From assembly GCA_964531285.1 (NCBI GenBank), contig CAZHDI010000026.1:1-39420 (forward strand): a stretch of 39,420 bases of DNA. Reading direction: 5' to 3'. Made by a program: the position numbers and the translations under genes. The notes beneath the pieces were generated by a model. The model was not told the origin of the DNA. It was given only the letters and a program-made list of their open reading frames with translations, and did not search any database. Below are positions 25,144 through 33,093 of this stretch, in pieces. The first letter of the stretch is position 1; every line of letters begins with the position of its first letter. This stretch comes from CAZHDI01 sp964531285. Its GTDB lineage: Bacteria > Pseudomonadota > Alphaproteobacteria > JAJFIK01.

Positions 25144-26706
25144 CTAGAGCCGATAAGTCCGGCGCCGCTTGCGGGGCGCGGCCGGGGCCGGTGTCTTGGC
25201 GACGGCCGCGACCGGTGCGCCGGCCCCCGCCAGCGCCATACCGCCTTGGCCGATTCCGCCACGGCCCACACCGCCCTGGCCCGTACCGCCTCTGGCCGTG
25301 CCGAACCCGCCGCCACCGCTCCGGCCGCCGCGGCGCGCAAAAGCCGGCTGGCCGGTGACCATGCCCGGCCGCTGGACCGGAGAATGCAGACCGGCCCGCG
25401 CGCCCATGGGCACTCTCTGGGCTTCGGTCGCGGCGATGGCAAACCCCATCAGCGCCCAGAACGGGATCGCGCCCTGGGGACCCTCCAGATACACCTCGAA
25501 ACTGGCATAGACGAAATAGGCAAGGCCCCACGCCATGATCCACAGATTGATGCTGGCCAGATCCTTCCGTCCGGCCCGGCTTGCCCGGATATAACACCGA
25601 TAAAGCGACCAAAAGGTGGTGAGGATCAGCGCCAGCCAGATCACGAGGCCCGGGAACCCCGCCCGGCCGAGAAAGTTGATCGAGATGTTGTGCGGATTCC
25701 GGTTCCCGGTGGCGTCGTCGAACCCATCGAGCTCCGCATGCGAGACCCCATAGCCGCGCCCCAGCCAGAACCGGTCGCCGAACAGGGTGTCGTTGATAAT
25801 CGACGTCCACCAGGTCAGGCGCCACTCCTCGGTGGTGTCGAGCACATCCTCGTCCTGCTCGGTGAAGATCGACAGGATGTTGGTGGCCACCTGCTCGGCC
25901 GACAGTTCCCGGCCGCCACCCAGTTCCAGGCGCACATCGAGCGCGACGAACAAGACGCCGACAACGGCGAGCGGAATGAACAGCCGCACCATGCGGTTCG
26001 AGGGCCGGAACATGAAGATCAGCGCGCAGGCCATGGCGATGCCGAGAAAGCCCCCGCGCGAACGCGACACGACCAGAAGCGAGCCCAGGATCAAGATGCC
26101 CCAGATGTAAAACTCTTTGAGCTGAAACAGCGCGCTCTGGCGGTTCTTGTAGACCGTGTGCAGACCCACCGCCATGAACGCGATGGCCCCGGCGATCTGA
26201 ACGCCAAGGTCGCCCGCCTTGACCATGATGATGGTGGTGTCGGTGCCCGGCCAGGTCGGCAGCCGGGTGAAGAACAACTCGGTAATAATGAGCGCCGCCA
26301 GCCCCACAATGGCAATCCACACGAAGATCCGTGAATAGACTTCCGGCACCTTCTCAAGCGCATTCTCCGTGCGCAGAAGAAGGCTGGCGAACAGGATCGC
26401 ATAAAGGCTGTAGGCCCAGGTCATGCCGTCCTGGATCGCGTCGAGACCGTAGACATCGATGAGCGGAATGGTGCGCAGCGCATTCCACATGATGAAGACG
26501 ATCAGGACCCAGGCGATAGGCGACCGGAACACGCGGATGGTAAAGCCGCCGAGCAGCAGCACCATAAAGCCGAGCGCCAGGGCAATCTCGCCGATGAACA
26601 GCGGCCTGAGCCCGAGATAGGCAAAGCCCTTGTCCATGGACATGTACCCGAACAGCACAAGGCCCAAAAAGATGAGATAGAGTCTGCTGATCGGAAGCCG
26701 TGCCAT
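25144..26706 (-). CDS. O-antigen polymerase/ligase-like membrane protein (Wzy type) with glycine-rich C-terminal tail
   Basis: 520 aa from the ATG at 26706; a GTG at 26736 is an alternative. About a dozen hydrophobic helices are visible, for example LYLIFLGLVLFGYM, PIAWVLIVFIMWNAL, YIWGILILGSLLVVSRSRGG and PGLVIWLALILTTFW. The RSRGG and GRGYGVSH...NPHNISIN...GFPGL pattern is typical of the Wzy_C domain of O-antigen ligases/polymerases, which link lipid-carried repeat units on the periplasmic side. After the last helix comes a tail of about 80 residues rich in Gly, Arg and Ala (GGRSGGGGFG, GQGGVGRGGIGQGG) that ends PRKRRRTYRL; this is not usual for the family. The upstream beta-helix gene is 98 bases away on the same strand. 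Confidence 0.88.
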   Translation of the reverse strand: MARLPISRLYLIFLGLVLFGYMSMDKGFAYLGLRPLFIGEIALALGFMVLLLGGFTIRVFRSPIAWVLIVFIMWNALRTIPLIDVYGLDAIQDGMTWAYSLYAILFASLLLRTENALEKVPEVYSRIFVWIAIVGLAALIITELFFTRLPTWPGTDTTIIMVKAGDLGVQIAGAIAFMAVGLHTVYKNRQSALFQLKEFYIWGILILGSLLVVSRSRGGFLGIAMACALIFMFRPSNRMVRLFIPLAVVGVLFVALDVRLELGGGRELSAEQVATNILSIFTEQDEDVLDTTEEWRLTWWTSIINDTLFGDRFWLGRGYGVSHAELDGFDDATGNRNPHNISINFLGRAGFPGLVIWLALILTTFWSLYRCYIRASRAGRKDLASINLWIMAWGLAYFVYASFEVYLEGPQGAIPFWALMGFAIAATEAQRVPMGARAGLHSPVQRPGMVTGQPAFARRGGRSGGGGFGTARGGTGQGGVGRGGIGQGGMALAGAGAPVAAVAKTPAPAAPRKRRRTYRL

Positions 26707-26804
26707 ACCGTGCGCCGTCCCGCTCCTCACTTGCACGGATCATTCAGGTCAGAATGCCGTGCGCCGGCGGCAGCAACGCAAACGCCGTGCCGCGCCATGG
26801 CTCT

Positions 26805-28325
26805 TCAGTTTAGCATAAGTGCGCTGCGCAACGCGTCACAATCCGTCTCAAGGCGCGGGGCCCGGTCCGGCGCAACGCTCATCCGGCTTCCCGTCTCCCG
26901 CCCGCTCGCCTGGAGCTTGTCGAGCGTGGTGAAGCCCCAGGGCGAATGCCACCGGTTGCCCGCCGCGGCGATCACATACCGGTTGTCCGCGCTGCGGTTT
27001 TGCGCCTTTTCCCAGAACCAGTCTCGCGCGGTATCGGCGGCGAGCCCCGTGACCCCGTCGCCGAACAGGACCACGGTGTTGCCGGTGACCGTGACGGCGC
27101 TGGCCTTCCAGTGATGCCGGTCCTGGTGGATCACGGCGAGGCCGTTGCCGCCGCGCGGACCGTTCTCCACATGATTGCCCGTGACCGTCACGCCGGCACT
27201 GTTCTGCACCGCGATCTGAGCGCCCCAGACCCAAGGGTCGAAGCCGAAGCCGTTGCGCACGGCGACATTGTTTCGAATGACCGCGTCATGGGAAATCTCG
27301 TGCCGGATTCCATCGCCCCAATTGTCGAACAGGACGTTGCGCTCCATGAGCACGCCCGCATTATCAATGTCCGTCCACAGACCGGGGCCGAAATTGCCGT
27401 AAACGCAGGTGCCGCGCACGGTCAGCCCGGTCATGTTCTGAAACTTGGTCGCGCCGGCTTCCCAGCCCCAGTCATATCCGGCGGTGTTGTTGCCCGCGAT
27501 CACGGTATCCTCGATGACCGCCCGTCCGCCGTCCGACCGGATGCCCATCTGGCCGTTTTCGATGTAGGCCCCGCCGCGCACCAGAAACGGCGCGCCTTTC
27601 CCAGATAAGCCGATATCGAGCCCGGCGCCGTGGTTCTGACGCGCAACGACATCGATGATCTGCCAGCCCGCCGCGTCCCGGCCATGGATCGCCCCGGCCT
27701 GGGCGCCGGGGGCGTAGTGCTGGACGGTGAGATTTTCGATATGGACATTATCGCCGCCGGCTCGGAAGGCATGGGCGGTCAGACCGATCTCCACGGTGCG
27801 CCCGCGATAATCCTCGCCGACGCTCACCGTACGCTGATCGTAATGCCAGGTCCCCGCCTTGACCTCGGAGCGTTTGGCCACGCGCTCCAGGCGTGTTCCG
27901 TCCACGAACAGATCTTCTAGCTCACGGCAGAGCGGCCGGTCCTCCTGGCAATACCCGTATTCCGCCCGGGCCGGCGACGGCACGCGAGCGATGAACACCC
28001 CGTCTTTGGCGCGCCAGCCATCGACCAGCCGCGCCCCGCTCAACACCGCGCCGTCCTCGCCGATAAACCGCTGCCCGTCGCGCGGCGCGATCATCACCTC
28101 ACGGTAAAGGCCGGGCGTGAACATGAAGGTCGTCCCCTCGTCGGCGCGCCGGACGATCTCAGCCACATCGTCACCGGGGCTGAGCCGCACCGGGGCATCC
28201 GCTGCCGCGGCCCCCATATCCGCGCCGATCCACACGCCCGCGCCAATGAGGAGGGCAAGCAGCCGTACCGGCGTCCGCATGCGCATCATTCTGTCCGATT
28301 TGTTAGAAAATGCCGTTGCCACCAT
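26805..28325 (-). CDS. Secreted right-handed parallel beta-helix protein (possible polysaccharide lyase/epimerase)
   Basis: 506 aa from the ATG at 28325; starts at 28289 or just after are possible and would give a tighter signal peptide (TPVRLLALLIGAGVWIG, cleavage after AAA-type residues near 40). The body is a series of beta-helix coils: FRAGGDNVHIENLTVQHY, AVIEDTVIAGNNTAGYD, VLMERNVLFDNWGDG, AVIRNNVAVRNGFGFD, VTVTGNHVENGPRGG, VTVTGNTVVLFGDG. The repeating N-[NT]-V/I turns are hallmarks of pectate-lyase-like folds, used by lyases, epimerases and hydrolases of polysaccharides. The opening (DDVAEIVRRADEGTTFMFTPGLY) is also typical. The place within the locus suggests action on the new polymer in the periplasm or outside. 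The catalytic residues cannot be assigned. Confidence 0.83.
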   Translation of the reverse strand: MVATAFSNKSDRMMRMRTPVRLLALLIGAGVWIGADMGAAAADAPVRLSPGDDVAEIVRRADEGTTFMFTPGLYREVMIAPRDGQRFIGEDGAVLSGARLVDGWRAKDGVFIARVPSPARAEYGYCQEDRPLCRELEDLFVDGTRLERVAKRSEVKAGTWHYDQRTVSVGEDYRGRTVEIGLTAHAFRAGGDNVHIENLTVQHYAPGAQAGAIHGRDAAGWQIIDVVARQNHGAGLDIGLSGKGAPFLVRGGAYIENGQMGIRSDGGRAVIEDTVIAGNNTAGYDWGWEAGATKFQNMTGLTVRGTCVYGNFGPGLWTDIDNAGVLMERNVLFDNWGDGIRHEISHDAVIRNNVAVRNGFGFDPWVWGAQIAVQNSAGVTVTGNHVENGPRGGNGLAVIHQDRHHWKASAVTVTGNTVVLFGDGVTGLAADTARDWFWEKAQNRSADNRYVIAAAGNRWHSPWGFTTLDKLQASGRETGSRMSVAPDRAPRLETDCDALRSALMLN

Positions 28326-28363
28326 GACGAAAAGCCCTATCGGGTGAATGTGGCAGGTCCATG

Positions 28364-28396
28364 AAAAAGGCCGCGCCGGGGACCGGGCGCGGCCTT
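28364..28396 (-). terminator. Rho-independent terminator after the GT2 gene
   Basis: On the minus strand AAGGCCGCGCC pairs with GGCGCGGCCTT (28396-28386 with 28377-28367; 11 bases, loop of eight) and is followed by a T-run. It separates the glycosyltransferase from the beta-helix gene, which therefore needs its own promoter. Confidence 0.88.
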
Positions 28397-28436
28397 GTCG
28401 CTTAACGGCCGAATTACAGGACGGAACCGGCGCGGA

Positions 28437-29381
28437 TCAGCGCGCCCGGGCCATCCCGAAATCGATGCCGAAATAATTCTGCGGGCCGGGCACCAGGATC
28501 TTCTTCCAGAAATCCTTGCGCACGAACGGCATTTGCAGGATCGCCAGGAAGCAGTTCACGCGCTGAACCGGGCTCATCGGCGTGCGCATGATGGCGCGGA
28601 TGTAATCCTCGACCATTTTGAGCTGCGGCATGGATTTGACCGGCTTCTTCGCGTCGATCCACTGGGCCTTTTCCTTGGTGGACTGGAAGAAGCTCATTTT
28701 CGGGTGGACGCGCTTGTGGAAGAGTTTTTCTTCCACCTGATACCATTTGCCGACCAGGGCCGTTTCGGCGAGCAGCACCTTATCGCCGCCGTAATAGCTG
28801 CGCTGAAGCGCCGACTGGTCCAGGAAGCTGCGCCGGTACAGACCGAAAACCTGGAGACACCAGCAGGTGTTGTGGATCGCGCTCTTGAAGCGCTGATCGG
28901 GGCCGGCCTGCTCGGCGATATGCAGGGCATCATCGCCCATGAAGCGGTTGCCCTTACGGTCGGTGTATTCGTTCACGGTGGCATCGTGGAACAGCGGATT
29001 GCCTTCCATGTCGAGCATGGCCATCTGGCTGTAGGCCAGGACCACGTCGCGATTGCCGTCGAGCGCTTCGACACAGCGCTGAAGCCAGGTCGGCGCGTAG
29101 TAATCGTCATGGGCATGCCAGGCGAAATACTCGCCCGTGGTCTCGTGATAGACCTTGTTGAAATTCGGCGATGCGCCAATGTTCTCAGGATTACGGACAT
29201 AGCGGATGCGGCTGTCCTTGGCGGCATAGGCTTCGCCGATCGCCGGGGTGTCGTCCGTAGACGCATTATCGCAAATGACGACTTCCCAGTCCCGGAAGGT
29301 CTGCGCGATGATCGCATCGAGCGCGGACCCCAAATAATCCGCACCGTTGTAAACCGGGATCCCGATAGACACCTTCGGCAT
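28437..29381 (-). CDS. Glycosyltransferase family 2
   Basis: 314 aa from the ATG at 29381, which has GAGGGTGATT before it. The GT-A fold starts KVSIGIPVYNGADYLGSALD, with VVICDNASTDDTPAIG for nucleotide binding and AWHAHDDYYAPTWL as the DXD-like metal site. NIGASPNFNKVYHETTGEYF lies between. It transfers a sugar from a nucleotide donor, probably to the lipid-linked repeat unit at the cytoplasmic face of the inner membrane. No membrane helix is obvious. Donor and acceptor cannot be predicted. It is a single-gene unit with its own terminator. Confidence 0.9.
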   Translation of the reverse strand: MPKVSIGIPVYNGADYLGSALDAIIAQTFRDWEVVICDNASTDDTPAIGEAYAAKDSRIRYVRNPENIGASPNFNKVYHETTGEYFAWHAHDDYYAPTWLQRCVEALDGNRDVVLAYSQMAMLDMEGNPLFHDATVNEYTDRKGNRFMGDDALHIAEQAGPDQRFKSAIHNTCWCLQVFGLYRRSFLDQSALQRSYYGGDKVLLAETALVGKWYQVEEKLFHKRVHPKMSFFQSTKEKAQWIDAKKPVKSMPQLKMVEDYIRAIMRTPMSPVQRVNCFLAILQMPFVRKDFWKKILVPGPQNYFGIDFGMARAR

Positions 29382-29608
29382 AATCACCCTCATTTCCGCT
29401 GCTTGCGCCAGCCGGCCCGTCATGCGGTCCTGTCCGGCGTCCCCTCACCGCGCACGCCCCTCGTCTGCGCGCGGCACGCTTTGATGCAATGCACCAACAC
29501 CGGCCCTCTTGCCATGGGCCGCATTGCGAATCAATAAACGCTGAAGTTGCACCCCCCTTGCCCCGCCCTCTTGCGCCGACTTTGGGCGATACCGTCAAAG
29601 CCGGAGCC

Positions 29609-30898
29609 TCACGCTGCGGGCAGGCTGCCGAACAACCGGGCCGACGCACCCGCACGCGCCAACTCATCGTCGACATGGCGGGCCGCATCGCGCACCACAT
29701 TCGACCACAGGAAGTCCTGGGCCCTCTCGAGCGCACCCTGACGCAGGGCGGCGCGCAGCGCCGGGTCGTCCTGAAGGCTTTTCAGATGAACGGCGATCTC
29801 GCGGGCCGCGCCCGCGCTGTCGAGCCCTGCGGTGCGGATCAGCCGTCCAGAGCTGTTGGTGACGATCTGGCCCGGGCCGCCGAGATCAAAAGCGATGACC
29901 GGCACGCCGAAGGCCATGGCTTCGAGCGGTACCATGCCGCCGCCGTCATGGAGGCTGGGAAACACCACCACATCGCTCGCCCGCAGCACATCGAAGAAAT
30001 CCTGCTGCGGCAGGAACTGAACCATGCGGATCTTGTCGTCCAATCCCAACGCGCCGATCCGCGCCCGGCACCGGTCCTCAAGCTTGCCGGACCCGAACAG
30101 GGTCAACTCGCCCGCGCCGCCCCGGTTCAAAAACGCAGCGAACGCATCGATCGCCATGATCGGCTGCTTCCAATAGAGAAACCGCCCGGTATAGAGGATC
30201 TTCAAGGGCTGGCCCGCCTCGAACCGGCGCGCGGGCGCGCTCTGCGCGGTCTCGTCGATCCGGTCGATCCCGATCCCGATATTGCAATGGGCCCGGCGCC
30301 GATGGGGCTGGGGGATCAGCGCGCGAGTCTCGGGCGAGCGCGGCAGGATACACACGCTCTTTGAGAGCATCCGGCTCAAGATCACGTCGAGCGGCATCAT
30401 CAGGTTCATCGAGTCCCGCAACAGCTCGGTGAGATGATCCTTCAGCGTGAAATTGCGCCGCATGGCCCAGGGCGAGGTCTCGCCCCCGGCCACCGGTCCG
30501 AACACGAACGGCACGCCGAAGCCGTAAAGCAGGCTGGCCTGGCGGACGACCCCGATGGTCACATGCCAGATCAGATCGAAGCCCGCCGGGTTCATATGCG
30601 TTTTGACGTGGCGGTACGCCTCGTATTGCCAGATCTCGTGGGTGATCTGATCGGGAATGCCGTAGCGGTCGTCGAGCGCCCGCGCCCAGGCGGGATAGCC
30701 GAGATACGCGAAGCGCGGCAGACGGTCGCCCTCATGGGCTTCCAGATAGGCCTCGATTTTGGCCCGGTAGCGCTCATGGACCAGCACCGTGACGTCATGA
30801 CCGAGCGCGGTGAGTTCGACCGCGAAATGCCATCCGACGCCCTCTTCGGATCCCCGATTGGGTTCGCAATACATCGCCGACAGGAGAATGCGTGCCAT
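29609..30898 (-). CDS. Glycosyltransferase family 4 (GT-B fold)
   Basis: 429 aa. The N-terminal half starts RILLSAMYCEPNRGSEEGVG, the glycine-rich loop of GT4 enzymes that bind acceptor, and includes GPVAGGETSPWAMRRNF. The C-terminal donor domain has LKILYTGRFLYWKQPIMAID, VQFLPQQDFFDVLRASDVVV and the E-x7-E-like element PSLHDGGGMVPLEAMAFGVP, in which the first Glu is Asp (D...E). Retaining GT4 enzymes use this element to bind the donor nucleotide-sugar. It probably adds one sugar of the repeat unit. It is divergent from the flippase gene, with about 210 bases between the starts. Confidence 0.9.
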   Translation of the reverse strand: MARILLSAMYCEPNRGSEEGVGWHFAVELTALGHDVTVLVHERYRAKIEAYLEAHEGDRLPRFAYLGYPAWARALDDRYGIPDQITHEIWQYEAYRHVKTHMNPAGFDLIWHVTIGVVRQASLLYGFGVPFVFGPVAGGETSPWAMRRNFTLKDHLTELLRDSMNLMMPLDVILSRMLSKSVCILPRSPETRALIPQPHRRRAHCNIGIGIDRIDETAQSAPARRFEAGQPLKILYTGRFLYWKQPIMAIDAFAAFLNRGGAGELTLFGSGKLEDRCRARIGALGLDDKIRMVQFLPQQDFFDVLRASDVVVFPSLHDGGGMVPLEAMAFGVPVIAFDLGGPGQIVTNSSGRLIRTAGLDSAGAAREIAVHLKSLQDDPALRAALRQGALERAQDFLWSNVVRDAARHVDDELARAGASARLFGSLPAA

Positions 30899-31109
30899 CG
30901 ACCGGACCGCCCGTGCTTGAAGGAATGGCGAAAACCGCGCTCACACCGGCAAAATAATGCCCGCTGCGGCGCTCATGCATAGCGCAGCTTGGCGCCGCGG
31001 TCATCCCGGACGGAAGGCCCCCCGGCGCCTGGACCCACCCGTCCGCGCCCCGTGACCGCCGATTAATTCCAGGCTAGGGTAGCCCCCGGCTGAAGACAGG
31101 CCCTGATCC

Positions 31110-32534
31110 GTGCTCCGGTCACGGCGGGCCAACCGGGTGAGTGATCAGGTGACGCAGGAACGCGAAGGCGCAGATCGGGACGCGGCCGCCCCGTCCCCTG
31201 ACGGATCCGCGCCCGCCGGTCCCCTGGCCGCCGTGTCACGGTCGCAAAAAGCCGTGGTTCTCTATCAGGCGCACCGCCAGAAGCTCTGGGCGCTTGGCGA
31301 CCAGGTGATGGTCAGCGCGGTCAATTTCCTGACCATGGCCATTGTGGCGCGGGTGCTCGGCGTCGAGCAATTCGGCCTGTTCTTCTGGTCCTATGTGGTC
31401 TTTTTGCTCCTCAAGGCGATGCATCAGGCGCTGATCGTGGCGCCGATGATGAGCATCGGGCCGAAAAAGGCGCCCCACGAACGGCCAACCTATTACGCCA
31501 GCGTGGTCCTGCATCAGCTTGCCCTGGTGGCGCTCACCGTCATTGTCGTCCCGCTTGTGCTTGAGGCCTTCGTCCTGGCCGATCCCCAGATCGACCTGCG
31601 TGCCCTCACCTGGGCGCTCATCGCGGCCTCGATCGGCGATCAGGTGCAGGATTCCGTACGCCGCTACATGTTCACCCATGGCCGGGTGATCGCGGCCTTC
31701 GCCAATGACGTCATCGCGTATCTCGCGCGGCTGGGGCTGTTTTACGGCCTCTATTTCTTCACCGAGGTGCGCATCGACGGCGAGATGGCCTATTGGCTCA
31801 TGGCGCTGACCTCGCTCAGCGCGGCGGCGATCGGCTTTTTCTGGTTCGAGACGCTCAAATTCGAACGCATCGCCATCGAGGCCAACACCCGCCACCACTG
31901 GACCTTCTCGAAATGGCTGTTCGGGATGGGCGTCCTGCAATTCTGCTCGGGCCATGCGATGACCCTGGTCGGTGCCCTGGTCATTGGGCAGGCGGCCTAT
32001 GGCGGCATCCGCGCCACCTACAACATCCTGGCGCCGATCCAGGTGTTCACCCTGGCGCTCCAGAATGTGGCGCCGGTCCGCGCCTCCGAACTCTACAAGG
32101 CCGAAGGCACCCAGCCCCTGGTCGGCTATCTGGTCAAGCTGGCGCTGGCGGGGATCGTGTTCAGCGCGGTCATCGGGCTTCTGGGCTGGCTGTTCGCCGA
32201 AGACTTCGTGCGTCTGCTCTATGGCGAGGAATTCGTGCCCTATGCCGGCCTGATCAACTGGTGGGTGCTGATCTTCGCGATCCGCTGGCTGCAATTCCCG
32301 CTGGAAGTCGGCCTGCGCGCCATCGAATACACCCAGCCCTTGTTCATCTCGGTGGTCATCGAAGCGGTGTTCGGCCTCTCGGCCGCTTATTTCATCGCCA
32401 GCTGGTACGGTCTGAACGGTGTCATGGCGGGTCTCGTGATGGCGCATATCATTCCGGTCACCGTCCTGACCGTCTGTTTCCTGCGCCGGATTGGCTGGCG
32501 CCGCCCGGAGAACGCGAGCCACACGACGGCATAG
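31110..32534 (+). CDS. Oligosaccharide flippase (Wzx-like, MATE/MOP superfamily)
   Basis: 474 aa from a GTG at 31110; a GTG at 31137 is an alternative. After a 50-residue polar N-terminus come about twelve hydrophobic helices. LWALGDQVMVSAVNFLTMAI and VARVLGVEQFGLFFWSYVV are the standard Wzx start, followed by further helices up to IIPVTVLTVCFLRRIGW. The family carries undecaprenyl-linked repeat units across the inner membrane for Wzy polymerisation. Together with the WbaP-type transferase, Wzy and Wzc genes here it defines a Wzx/Wzy pathway. It is transcribed toward the gap region and wbaP-like gene. Confidence 0.9.
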   Translation: MLRSRRANRVSDQVTQEREGADRDAAAPSPDGSAPAGPLAAVSRSQKAVVLYQAHRQKLWALGDQVMVSAVNFLTMAIVARVLGVEQFGLFFWSYVVFLLLKAMHQALIVAPMMSIGPKKAPHERPTYYASVVLHQLALVALTVIVVPLVLEAFVLADPQIDLRALTWALIAASIGDQVQDSVRRYMFTHGRVIAAFANDVIAYLARLGLFYGLYFFTEVRIDGEMAYWLMALTSLSAAAIGFFWFETLKFERIAIEANTRHHWTFSKWLFGMGVLQFCSGHAMTLVGALVIGQAAYGGIRATYNILAPIQVFTLALQNVAPVRASELYKAEGTQPLVGYLVKLALAGIVFSAVIGLLGWLFAEDFVRLLYGEEFVPYAGLINWWVLIFAIRWLQFPLEVGLRAIEYTQPLFISVVIEAVFGLSAAYFIASWYGLNGVMAGLVMAHIIPVTVLTVCFLRRIGWRRPENASHTTA

Positions 32535-32631
32535 CACGCATAGGTTTTCCATCGGCGCGTCATTTCGCTTGCGCTGCCTAGGGCGATTTGCTTCGATGCG
32601 GCAGGGGTAGACAGACACGCCTTGGCATGAC

Positions 32632-32667
32632 TGCTGCATTGGTCGATAGTGATTCGACTGTGCAGCA
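32632..32667. other. Nested hairpin TGCTGCA/TGCAGCA
   Basis: TGCTGCA (32632-32638) pairs with TGCAGCA (32661-32667); inside, GTCGA (32642-32646) pairs with TCGAC (32654-32658) around a seven-base loop. It lies about 100 bases after the flippase stop. It could be an RNA structure or a protein site; no T-run follows. Confidence 0.4.
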
Positions 32668-32845
32668 TTGGGCTTGGTTGGCGGGGACCTGATTGGTGGG
32701 GACCGGTCAGACACATCCGCCGGATCTGACGACCGCTACGGCACCGCGTAACAACGGACCGCACGATAACAGTCCGTACGATCTTGGCGGCGGGACAGCG
32801 AACGACCGGGACCGCAAGACACGCGACCGGGACGACCGACAAAAG

Positions 32846-32900
32846 AACGGCGGACGAAAAAACGGCGGACGAAGAACACGACAGTCGACGATCATCGGCG
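32846..32900 (+). repeat. 55-base direct repeat, left copy, ending at the scaffold gap
   Basis: These 55 bases are identical to 33001-33055. Within each copy the word ACGGCGGACGAA is itself repeated. The copy ends exactly where the N-run begins. Confidence 0.9.
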
Positions 32901-33000
32901 NNNNNNNNNNNNNNNNNNNNNNNNNNNNNNNNNNNNNNNNNNNNNNNNNNNNNNNNNNNNNNNNNNNNNNNNNNNNNNNNNNNNNNNNNNNNNNNNNNNN
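32901..33000. other. Assembly gap (100 N)
   Basis: One hundred N in a row, the usual placeholder for a scaffold join of unknown size. Confidence 0.99.
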
Positions 33001-33055
33001 AACGGCGGACGAAAAAACGGCGGACGAAGAACACGACAGTCGACGATCATCGGCG
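33001..33055 (+). repeat. 55-base direct repeat, right copy, starting at the scaffold gap
   Basis: Identical to 32846-32900, starting exactly at the end of the N-run. The pair looks like overlapping contig ends rather than, or as well as, a biological repeat. Confidence 0.9.
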
Positions 33056-33093
33056 GATGCAACGGACCGTTGATGGATTTGGCCGGGAGAGGG

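Larger units (their letters stand above)
32535..33093. other. About 560-base region between flippase and sugar transferase, including a scaffold gap
   Basis: No gene is supported. From 32632 to 32667 there is a nested hairpin. Beyond about 32700 the sequence becomes low-complexity, built on GAC/CGG/ACGAA words. A run of 100 N occupies 32901-33000 with identical 55-base flanks. True length and content of the region are uncertain. Confidence 0.6.

Noticed and set aside
31236..32714. Minus-strand open frame of about 490 codons
   Set aside because: Antisense to the flippase; its composition is charged and lacks any domain, as expected from the complement of a membrane protein.
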